From positions 1 to 6,248 of the forward strand of contig CANDLP010000147.1 of the NCBI GenBank assembly GCA_947385505.1: a DNA stretch of 6,248 nt. The letters run 5' to 3'. This DNA is from an uncultured Clostridia bacterium. GTDB lineage: Bacteria; Bacillota; Clostridia; Oscillospirales; Ruminococcaceae. The position numbers were made by a program, and so were the translations under genes. Below, one piece after another: positions 1 to 4,901 of this stretch. The notes under the pieces were generated by a model. The model was given only the letters and a program-made list of their open reading frames with translations, did not search any database and was not told the origin of the DNA. Position 1 is the first letter of the stretch. Every line of letters begins with the position of its first letter.

Positions 1-9
1 GAAAAAGAA

Positions 10-306
10 ATGAAGGCATATGTCGACAGAGCAACGACGCTTTACCCGGAAAAGCCTATAACCGCTATGAATATTGCTATAGTTGATGATGAAAACGTGG
101 ATATCGAATATCATTATGACACAACGCCGTTTCAGCGTATCCGCCGTGTTACAGGTTATCTTGCGGGAACGCTTGACCGGTTCAATAACGCCAAGCAAGC
201 GGAGGTCAGAGACAGGGTGACGCATGACGTCAATACCGTTTCCGATTTTGAAGACGTATATATTGATGAAGCCGAAGAAGCCGACGCCGATGAGCTGTCG
301 CTGTAA
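10..306 (+). CDS. Small NrdD-like glycyl-radical-domain protein (anaerobic ribonucleotide reductase C-terminal-like)
   Basis: A 98-residue protein. Residues 43-72 (RIRRVTGYLAG, then RFNNAK and RDRVTH) match the extreme C-terminus of class III anaerobic ribonucleoside-triphosphate reductase NrdD, where the RRxxGYLG loop carries the glycyl radical; the equivalent glycine here is Gly49. The roughly 600-residue catalytic barrel and the CxxC zinc ligands that precede this loop in NrdD are absent, so it cannot be a reductase by itself. Similar stand-alone small proteins are commonly annotated as anaerobic ribonucleoside-triphosphate reductase in clostridial mobile elements; their role is not established to my knowledge. 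The last 25 residues are very acidic (DEAEEADADE). The frame is open to base 1 and only nine bases precede the ATG, so the true start may lie left of the window. The stop TAA overlaps the first possible ATG of the ParB-like gene (TAATG), suggesting one operon. Confidence 0.75.
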   Translation: MKAYVDRATTLYPEKPITAMNIAIVDDENVDIEYHYDTTPFQRIRRVTGYLAGTLDRFNNAKQAEVRDRVTHDVNTVSDFEDVYIDEAEEADADELSL

Positions 307-311
307 TGGAC

Positions 312-317
312 AGGGGG
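312..317 (+). promoter_or_regulatory. Ribosome binding site that decides the ParB-like start
   Basis: AGGGGG lies nine bases before the ATG at 327 and favours that codon over the in-frame ATG at 306. The 306 codon overlaps the upstream stop as TAATG and has no SD at proper distance, but could be used by translational coupling. Confidence 0.55.
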
Positions 318-326
318 TGTAAAACA

Positions 327-1655
327 ATGCCTGCTGAGAGAAAAATAGAAATATTCGATGAAAACGGAGACAGGATCGGATATGAACCGCTGCTGTCCGA
401 GGAAGAAACAAGAGAATATTTTCAGACAAGAAAAATACGCAATCCCGATAACCCAAACGTTTATCTTTATCCGCCCGAAATACTGAATCCGATCGTATTA
501 AACGCACATAAGCAAGGCTTGGAATTCAGTCGTGAAATGATTGAGGACTCACAAGAAGAAAACAAAACCGTTCAGGAGAAAAACGAAGAAGAAATATTTA
601 ATGAACCGGTAGAAGCTCAGCCGGAAGAAAATACCTACAGGGAGGTTTCGGAAACGCCGGAAGGGATTGCCGAGCCTTCCTTGGAAAAAGATAATGATGA
701 AATCGGCTATGACCGCGAAATGGAAATATCAAAATTGACCGACTTCCCTCTCAATAAGTTTCCCGCTTATGAAGGCAAGCGGCTTGAGGATATGGTGGAA
801 AGCATTAAGAACTTTGGTGTGCTTACCCCGCTTATAGTATGGAAAAAAGAGGACAGCTACATAATTTTAAGCGGACATAACCGTAAACGCGCTGCCGAGC
901 TTGCCGGGTTAAAAACCGTTCCGGTGTACATAAAAGAAAATCTGACGGATGATGAAGCCAATCTTATAATGGGAGAAACCAATTTTCGTCAGCAGAGCTT
1001 TACCGATATGAAGCATTCGCAAAAGGCATTTTGTTTAAAGCAGCATTACACTGTAATGAAAAATCGCGGTATAAAAAATGATATAATTGACGCCATAGAA
1101 TCGCAAAACATTATGCAAAAAAATAATGCCGATTTTGCCGATAACGGTGCGGAAAACTCAATGGTGGCTAAAATTAAGCCACTTGAAAAAAAGAGAGAGA
1201 AACTCGAACAAGAATACGGATTAAATCACGCAACGATTTCAAAATATATTCGTGTAGCCGACTTATGTGCGGATCTACTTGAACAGCTTGACAACGGCTA
1301 TATAGCATTCAGTGCCGCATATCAATTAACCTTTATAAATAATGAATCTGCTCAAAAGGAAATCGCAGCAGCAGTGAAAAACGGAGCGGCTATCGAAGCG
1401 GTAAAAGCATACAAGCTAAGAGAGTATTTTGAAAAACACGGAAGGCTGACAGAGGATAATATAAAGGAAATCCTTGCCAAACGTCCTAAGCAGAGCGAAA
1501 CCGTTACTTTAAAACCGGGCAAATTGAAAAAGTATTTTACCAACGGAGAAAGCAAGCAGCAGATCGAACGCACCATTATTGAAATATTGGAAATGTACTA
1601 CCCCGATTATTTAAAGCGAAAGGAGCAGGAACACAGCGATGGGCAGAGGGTATAA
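327..1655 (+). CDS. ParB/Spo0J-family-like DNA-binding protein
   Basis: A 442-residue protein if started at 327 (449 from the ATG at 306). Residues 1-125 are a Glu-rich, probably disordered N-terminal part. A ParB N-terminal domain follows at about 133-225. It has the LSGHNRKRAAEL segment (182-193), equivalent to the GxRRxRA nucleotide-binding box of Spo0J, and ETNFRQQ (217-223), equivalent to the ENxxR motif; in ParB these belong to the CTP-binding clamp. A helix-turn-helix is likely at 295-312 (YGLNHATISKYIRV), and a C-terminal Lys/Glu-rich helical part may dimerise. Between box and HTH there is an unusually long polar insert (about 255-290). No ParA gene is adjacent in this window, so its partner, if any, lies elsewhere. 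By family it should bind DNA, for element partition or regulation of transfer genes; which one cannot be told here. Its end overlaps the next gene by 17 bases, indicating co-transcription. Confidence 0.85.
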   Translation: MPAERKIEIFDENGDRIGYEPLLSEEETREYFQTRKIRNPDNPNVYLYPPEILNPIVLNAHKQGLEFSREMIEDSQEENKTVQEKNEEEIFNEPVEAQPEENTYREVSETPEGIAEPSLEKDNDEIGYDREMEISKLTDFPLNKFPAYEGKRLEDMVESIKNFGVLTPLIVWKKEDSYIILSGHNRKRAAELAGLKTVPVYIKENLTDDEANLIMGETNFRQQSFTDMKHSQKAFCLKQHYTVMKNRGIKNDIIDAIESQNIMQKNNADFADNGAENSMVAKIKPLEKKREKLEQEYGLNHATISKYIRVADLCADLLEQLDNGYIAFSAAYQLTFINNESAQKEIAAAVKNGAAIEAVKAYKLREYFEKHGRLTEDNIKEILAKRPKQSETVTLKPGKLKKYFTNGESKQQIERTIIEILEMYYPDYLKRKEQEHSDGQRV

Positions 1656-2715
1656 ATATACCGCCGAGCAATGGAAGGACATCACCAATGCCGATTGTGT
1701 GGAAGTGGCGAGAGCTTTGGGTTATGAATTCGACGAAAAACGATCTGATAAAAACTCGCTGCATATAAAAGAGCATTCGGGACTGTTCGTCTGGCGCAAC
1801 GGAAAGGGCTGGTATCAGCACAGCACAGGAGCACAGGGCTATGCCATAGATCTGGTGATGTTTGCAAAGGGCTGTAGCTATAAACAGGCAATGGAATACA
1901 TTTTTTCCAACGTTCTGGGAAGATCCGACTATGAAGTAAACAAGCAGTATCACAGCAGCGTACATACGAACGCGCAAAAGGAAAAGCCCGAGTTTAAGCT
2001 TCCCGAAAGAGCGGCAAATCATAAGCGGGTTTTCGCTTATCTTACACAGACTCGATGTATTTCAAAAAAGATCGTTGCTTCCGCTTTGGAGGAGAGAACG
2101 CTGTATCAAGACGATAAATACGGAAACTGTTGTTTTGTGGGCTGCGACAAAGACGGGAATTCCCGCTATTGCAGCAAGCGTTCCACTAACTCCGATATCC
2201 AATTCAGAGGTGAAGCCGCAGGCTCCGACAAGGCATTTGGTTGGAAAATACAAGGCAGCTTGGAAATAGGCGCAAAGCTTTATATTTTTGAAGCGCCGAT
2301 AGACGCTATGAGTCATGCCACACTTAACGAAATCACCGGACGCGATTGGAAAAAGGATACCCGGCTTGCAATGGGCGGCTGCTCAATGCTGCCCATTGAA
2401 CAGCATTTAAAGGATTATCCCGATAAATACAGTGAGATCGTAATTTGTACCGATAATGACGAGCGGGGAAATGAAATGGCGGGTATTATAAAAGAAAAGC
2501 TGATCGGCAGGTATAAGGTAACCCGCCGATCTTCTTTTGCAAAGGATTGGAATGAGGATCTGACACATATCACGGGTATTGCGGGGCGTGAAAATATTTC
2601 TTTGAAATCTGCGGTCAGTGAATATTACAATGGGGAAACGGCGGACTCTGAAATAAACAGGCGGGTGGTGGTGGAGGAAACGGGACAGGAGGCGGGGGAA
2701 GAGATGGTGGTATAA
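1639..2715 (+). CDS. DUF3991/TOPRIM domain protein (primase-like, conjugative element)
   Basis: A 358-residue protein. Residues 1-100 resemble the N-terminal module of primase-like proteins of conjugative elements (WKDIT..D.VEVARALGYE, then GKGWYQHSTG and GYAIDLV), but the zinc-ligand pattern of a CHC2 finger is not evident. Residues about 125-205 fit DUF3991. A TOPRIM (Toprim_2) domain covers about 212-310, with the acidic residues expected for metal binding: Glu218 in IFEAPID, Asp272 and Asp274 in CTDNDERG, and the family's KDWNEDL at 302-308. TOPRIM folds act in primases, topoisomerases and nucleases; in conjugative elements such proteins are thought to help replication or processing of the transferred strand. 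That role is inferred. Residues 340-358 form a Val/Glu/Gly-rich tail encoded by G-rich DNA. The start lies inside the ParB-like gene; AGGAG and AGGA at 1621-1630 serve as SD. No relaxase is present in the window. Confidence 0.88.
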   Translation: MGRGYKYTAEQWKDITNADCVEVARALGYEFDEKRSDKNSLHIKEHSGLFVWRNGKGWYQHSTGAQGYAIDLVMFAKGCSYKQAMEYIFSNVLGRSDYEVNKQYHSSVHTNAQKEKPEFKLPERAANHKRVFAYLTQTRCISKKIVASALEERTLYQDDKYGNCCFVGCDKDGNSRYCSKRSTNSDIQFRGEAAGSDKAFGWKIQGSLEIGAKLYIFEAPIDAMSHATLNEITGRDWKKDTRLAMGGCSMLPIEQHLKDYPDKYSEIVICTDNDERGNEMAGIIKEKLIGRYKVTRRSSFAKDWNEDLTHITGIAGRENISLKSAVSEYYNGETADSEINRRVVVEETGQEAGEEMVV

Positions 2716-2746
2716 TTCCGTTTTTTCTTTCGATTTTCCGCCGATT

Positions 2747-2768
2747 CCATCACTTTCCAAAGTGATGG
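2747..2768. repeat. Perfect inverted repeat, 10-bp arms
   Basis: CCATCACTTT and AAAGTGATGG are perfect complements separated by only two bases (CC). There is no T-run on either side in the proper orientation on either strand, so it is not a normal intrinsic terminator. The near-continuous dyad is typical of a dimeric protein's binding site or of a hairpin in an oriT. Confidence 0.75.
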
Positions 2769-2774
2769 CAAGAA

Positions 2775-2805
2775 TAGCGGGGTGTTCCTTCGTCACCTCC
2801 CGCTA
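2775..2805. repeat. Imperfect inverted repeat with GC-rich stem
   Basis: TAGCGGG (2775-2781) pairs with CCCGCTA (2799-2805). The stem continues as GTG (2782-2784) against CAC (2794-2796) across a two-base bulge (CT). The loop is nine bases. It is the most GC-rich hairpin of the region and again has no T-tail. Confidence 0.65.
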
Positions 2806-2814
2806 CCTTACATC

Positions 2815-2833
2815 CAAATGCCAAGGGCATTTG
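2815..2833. repeat. Perfect inverted repeat, 8-bp arms
   Basis: CAAATGCC (2815-2822) pairs with GGCATTTG (2826-2833) around a three-base loop AAG. The centre CCAA resembles the centre of the 2747-2768 repeat, hinting that both could be variants of one site class. No T-run follows. Confidence 0.7.
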
Positions 2834-2847
2834 ATTGAGGTTATTTT

Positions 2848-2885
2848 AAGGGTGATTGCAATAGGCGTTTCCGAAAAAAGGGTGA
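2848..2885 (+). repeat. Direct repeat AAGGGTGA, two copies
   Basis: AAGGGTGA occurs at 2848-2855 and again at 2878-2885, a 30-base period (about three helical turns). The second copy overlaps the first bases of the proposed -35 box of the promoter at 2882, so a bound protein could affect transcription of the 114-aa gene. The short length leaves chance a possibility. Confidence 0.4.
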
Positions 2886-2910
2886 CAAGCTAAAATAGCT
2901 TAATTATAAC
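2882..2910 (+). promoter_or_regulatory. Probable sigma-A promoter of the 114-aa gene, with dyad in the spacer
   Basis: GTGACA (2882-2887), a 17-base spacer and TATAAC (2905-2910) each differ from consensus by one base. The spacer is almost filled by an inverted repeat AAGCTA-AAA-TAGCTT (2887-2901), which would suit an operator. The predicted start of transcription, about 2917, falls at the SD of the gene, so the leader would be very short. Confidence 0.45.
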
Positions 2911-2930
2911 TTAATGAAAGGTAAAAAAAG

Positions 2931-3275
2931 ATGTACGGAAAAAATCGCCGGGATAAAAAACTAAAGAAAAAAATACATAATATGTTTTTACTGATCCGAA
3001 CCCAACCCGATTTTAAAAATGTAAAAGAAGCTATGGAATTTTTAAGAACATTCAAAATGCTGTACCTTAACAGCAAGGTTCAATTTCCTCGTGATATGGG
3101 ATTTCATCATTTTGATTATTTAAGGAATCTGCTTCCGTTCGAATATGCACTTCGCAGCGGTGATTTTCAAAAGGCTATACATGAGTTGGAAGATTTGCAT
3201 ATATACAGCGAGCGTTTTTATTCGCCTGGGGTAAGAGAAAATATTTTATATTTGCTTGAAAAGTATGTTGAATAG
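2931..3275 (+). CDS. Hypothetical protein, 114 aa, basic N-terminus
   Basis: I do not recognise this family. The protein is soluble-looking and probably all-helical. It starts with a strongly basic segment (residues 5-15, RRDKKLKKKIH), followed by amphipathic helices (17-50, 60-75, 78-90, 100-113) and aromatic-rich stretches such as FHHFDYLRN (58-66) and IYSERFY (91-97). The basic start could bind nucleic acid, but no named motif supports this. There is no signal peptide or membrane segment. GAAAGG at 2916-2921 lies nine bases before the ATG, supporting the start. It is flanked by a likely promoter at 2882-2910 and by the independent promoter at 3301-3329, so it is probably monocistronic; no terminator is visible after it. 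It is the first gene after the composition change from the transfer-type backbone to A+T-rich cargo. Confidence 0.7.
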   Translation: MYGKNRRDKKLKKKIHNMFLLIRTQPDFKNVKEAMEFLRTFKMLYLNSKVQFPRDMGFHHFDYLRNLLPFEYALRSGDFQKAIHELEDLHIYSERFYSPGVRENILYLLEKYVE

Positions 3276-3300
3276 CATTATGTACATTTACGCAAAAATA

Positions 3301-3329
3301 TTGACAAGATTTGCATAATTTGTTATAAT
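3301..3329 (+). promoter_or_regulatory. Consensus sigma-A promoter (TTGACA-17-TATAAT)
   Basis: TTGACA (3301-3306), exactly 17 bases, then TATAAT (3324-3329), with TGT just before the -10 giving an extended -10. All twelve core positions match consensus. It drives the coiled-coil/DUF6710-like pair. AAGGAG begins only two bases after the -10, so the transcript should start inside or just after that SD. Confidence 0.85.
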
Positions 3330-3331
3330 TC

Positions 3332-3337
3332 AAGGAG
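3332..3337 (+). promoter_or_regulatory. SD-like AAGGAG without a start codon at normal distance
   Basis: A perfect AAGGAG followed by A7-G-A7. No ATG, GTG or usable TTG lies 5-12 bases downstream; the TTG at 3353 is followed at once by TAA. The first usable start of the downstream frame is TTG at 3369, 31 bases away. The equivalent block before the paralogous gene (4890-4895) has a GTG six bases downstream. Confidence 0.5.
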
Positions 3338-3368
3338 AAAAAAAGAAAAAAATTGTAATTTATATTTT

Positions 3369-4055
3369 TTGTTTATCATACCAACTATTATCTCAGTAGG
3401 ATATTATATTTTTCATAATAGGGAGAACAAGAATATAATTGAAATTGATTCATCCGCAATAATTGTGGCTTTAATAACAGCGTTTGCGACTCTTTTCGGA
3501 ATTATTATTGTAGAGATCGTGGGATGGCGCAAAACACTTGACAAAATGAAGCGGTATGAAGATATGATCGGCGTTGATAAAAACCGTGTCTGCCTCTCCA
3601 AACAGCATGAAGATTTGAAAGAAGCATTTACTGAACAAAATGCTGTAATCAAAAATTTTCTTAACGATGAAATGAAATCTGCTAATTCAAAAATAACTCA
3701 CCTATATGATAAGATGAAAAGTGACGAAAATGAAGCGAACATTAAAAAAGCAGTTCTTGCAGCTGACGGAAAAATAATTGACGAATCTGTTAGCAACATA
3801 AAGCATCTTGTTGAGTTGTATAGGGATGAAGCTAAAGCAAATGTTGAATTGATTGAGGAAAATGAAAAGTTAAAAGAAAAAATTGTTACATTAGAAAATG
3901 AGGAGATTGCCAGATTAAAAAAGGAAATTTCCATGCTTTTATCACAAATTGATAAAGGCAGAAGCATATGTAATCATGACCCGTTGTTAGAAAATGAACT
4001 TGTTATATCCAAAGATGATTCGGAGCAGTTGGAAGATGGTATATTGGAACAGTAA
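3369..4055 (+). CDS. Two-TM membrane-anchored coiled-coil protein (A)
   Basis: Unrecognised family; 228 residues from the TTG. Two hydrophobic segments, about 2-16 (IIPTIISVGYYIF) and 29-52 (rich in I, V, A, L, F), make a short membrane hairpin. The motif IGVDKNRVCLSKQHEDL follows at 67-83, and then long helical, Glu/Lys-rich coiled coil to about 196, with heptad-like ELIEENEKLKEKIVTLENEE at 160-179. The last 30 residues are acidic. The likely topology puts the coil in the cytoplasm, because of the Lys/Arg after TM2. The start is uncertain: TTG at 3369 is the only canonical in-frame start before ATG 3546, which would delete both membrane segments. The frame is open upstream as far as the SD-like AAGGAG but contains no start codon. 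The same architecture and an IGV...QH motif recur in the protein at 4902-5534. It is followed after 31 bases by the DUF6710-like gene, probably on the same mRNA from the promoter at 3301. Confidence 0.65.
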   Translation: MFIIPTIISVGYYIFHNRENKNIIEIDSSAIIVALITAFATLFGIIIVEIVGWRKTLDKMKRYEDMIGVDKNRVCLSKQHEDLKEAFTEQNAVIKNFLNDEMKSANSKITHLYDKMKSDENEANIKKAVLAADGKIIDESVSNIKHLVELYRDEAKANVELIEENEKLKEKIVTLENEEIARLKKEISMLLSQIDKGRSICNHDPLLENELVISKDDSEQLEDGILEQ

Positions 4056-4086
4056 TTTTATTATAATTTGAAAAAGGAAAAAATAT

Positions 4087-4830
4087 ATGCTTATTAAAAA
4101 ACGCAAAATAATCAAAGAAGAAATGCTAAATAAAGTATGGATTTGCAGTGCTTCGGATTTTGCCTTTGCCAAAGAAACCATTTATAAATGGCTTACGGAT
4201 AATACGGAAGAATCTCTTCTTTTTCTTAAATACGCCATGAAAACAATCGCTTTGGATGTTTCAAGCTCAATTCAGGCGGCGGTGTTTTACATGAAGGATG
4301 TGGATTCAACGCGGTTGGGCAGAATATTGCCCCGCTTTTTTTATGCCACCGGAGGTGAAAAAGTAAATCTTATAGAAGGCTATGATGAGGAAAAGCTTGT
4401 AACCGTTGATATTTCAGATACGGTGGTTGTTACTGCTCCGTGGAAGATAAACAGACTGCCGCCTGTTTTAAGCAAAATAAAATCCGAAACGTTTAAATAT
4501 GACGAACACAATCATTCAGCCGTATTCTATAAAAACATGGACATATGCGTTATTGAAAACGGTTATCATTCGACGGCGGTGGGAAAATATTTCGGCGCAG
4601 GGAGCCTTAAGGCACAGGTATACAATACACAGCTTGCATATCCGCATATAACTACCGACGGCGAGTATTGGTATAACAATGGAGAAAAGATTTTTTATCA
4701 CAATACAGCGTCTGAACCTTTTAAGGTTATTGATTTCAGGTTTGCGCTGATGTATGAAATATCAAGGCTTGTTTACTGTATTGAAAACGAAAAGATGAAG
4801 ATAAATGAGGCTAAAAAGCTATTCAAGTAA
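4087..4830 (+). CDS. DUF6710-like protein, 247 aa
   Basis: A soluble protein of 247 residues. The C-terminal half has features I associate with DUF6710: APWKINRLPPVLSKI (117-131), FKYDEHNHSAVFYKNMDIC (136-154), the key VIENGYHSTAVG (155-166), then a Tyr/His-rich YPHITTDGEYWYN (185-197) and a terminal helix FRFALMYEISRLVY (217-230). The assignment is from memory of the pattern, not a search. No biochemical role is known to me. The ENGxHS segment with nearby conserved His and Asn residues resembles the NGxHR box of ParB-like folds, so nucleotide or phosphoryl chemistry is conceivable; that is inference. AAGGA at 4074-4078, eight bases from the ATG, supports the start. It lies 31 bases after the membrane coiled-coil gene and ends in a terminator, so the two likely form a bicistronic unit, the soluble protein perhaps docking on the membrane coil. 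Confidence 0.72.
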   Translation: MLIKKRKIIKEEMLNKVWICSASDFAFAKETIYKWLTDNTEESLLFLKYAMKTIALDVSSSIQAAVFYMKDVDSTRLGRILPRFFYATGGEKVNLIEGYDEEKLVTVDISDTVVVTAPWKINRLPPVLSKIKSETFKYDEHNHSAVFYKNMDICVIENGYHSTAVGKYFGAGSLKAQVYNTQLAYPHITTDGEYWYNNGEKIFYHNTASEPFKVIDFRFALMYEISRLVYCIENEKMKINEAKKLFK

Positions 4831-4856
4831 AGACCGATAAGCGGTCTTTTTGTTTT
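4829..4856 (+). terminator. Intrinsic terminator after the DUF6710-like gene
   Basis: AAAGACCG (4829-4836) pairs with CGGTCTTT (4842-4849) around the loop ATAAG, with the T-rich tail TTTTTGTTTT (4847-4856). The stem begins within the stop codon. It closes the unit that starts at the promoter 3301. Confidence 0.88.
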
Positions 4857-4858
4857 AA

Positions 4859-4887
4859 TTGACAGCAGTTCCGAATTTTGCTATAAT
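4859..4887 (+). promoter_or_regulatory. Consensus sigma-A promoter (TTGACA-17-TATAAT)
   Basis: TTGACA (4859-4864), 17 bases, TATAAT (4882-4887), preceded by TGC as an extended -10. All core bases match consensus. It starts directly after the terminator tail and serves the second coiled-coil gene. AAGGAG follows two bases after the -10, exactly as at 3301-3337. Confidence 0.88.
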
Positions 4888-4889
4888 AT

Positions 4890-4895
4890 AAGGAG
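4890..4895 (+). promoter_or_regulatory. SD AAGGAG fixing the GTG start at 4902
   Basis: AAGGAG ends six bases before GTG 4902 and no ATG is available until 5008, inside the loop between the two membrane segments. Because the -10 box ends at 4887, a transcript starting at the usual distance would begin near 4893-4895 and lose part of this SD. Confidence 0.7.
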
Positions 4896-4901
4896 AAAAC
4901 C

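Larger units (their letters stand above)
2716..2930. other. Non-coding, palindrome-rich region between backbone and cargo
   Basis: This 215-bp stretch is the longest in the window without a supported gene. It holds four inverted repeats (2747-2768, 2775-2805, 2815-2833, 2887-2901), a palindrome ATTGCAAT at 2855-2862, and the direct repeat AAGGGTGA at 2848-2855 and 2878-2885. It begins with a pyrimidine-rich strand (2717-2742). No stem is followed by a T-run. Its position after a primase-like gene in a conjugative-type block makes an origin of transfer, a ParB-type binding locus or a small structured RNA reasonable guesses; the sequence alone cannot decide between them. Confidence 0.6.

Noticed and set aside
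1352..2316. Minus-strand open frames at 1352-1576, 1576-2022, 1682-1891 and 2062-2316
   Set aside because: They lie wholly opposite the well-supported ParB-like and DUF3991/TOPRIM genes, have no recognisable domain or SD, and read as Cys/Phe/Ile-rich antisense shadows.
2711..2716. TATAAT at the stop codon of the DUF3991/TOPRIM gene as a -10 box
   Set aside because: The position 17 bases upstream is the G-rich AGGAGG-like tract with no -35 similarity, and no nearby gene needs it.
2747..2768. The 10-bp hairpin as terminator of the primase-like gene
   Set aside because: The right arm is followed by CAAGAATAGC with no T-run; on the other strand the flank is also without a T tract.
2407..2796. 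Minus-strand 129-codon frame reaching into the palindrome region
   Set aside because: Most of it is antisense to the TOPRIM domain; its start lies inside the hairpin 2775-2805 and the protein shows no family features.
2716..2930. A CRISPR array in the repeat-rich region
   Set aside because: The repeats are palindromes of differing sequence, not identical direct repeats with regular spacers.
3546..3548. ATG 3546 as the true start of coiled-coil protein A
   Set aside because: It has no SD, and it would discard both membrane segments, which are coding-like and matched in the protein at 4902-5534.
4062..4067. TATAAT before the DUF6710-like gene as its own promoter
   Set aside because: No TTGACA-like sequence lies at 16-18 bases; the nearest TTGGAA copies are 12 and 27 bases away. 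Co-transcription with the upstream gene is simpler.
3413..4181. Minus-strand frames at 3413-3652, 3698-3967 and 3987-4181
   Set aside because: They are antisense to a Glu/Lys-rich coiled-coil gene, which always produces Phe/Ser/Leu-rich shadow frames; no promoter or SD is seen.
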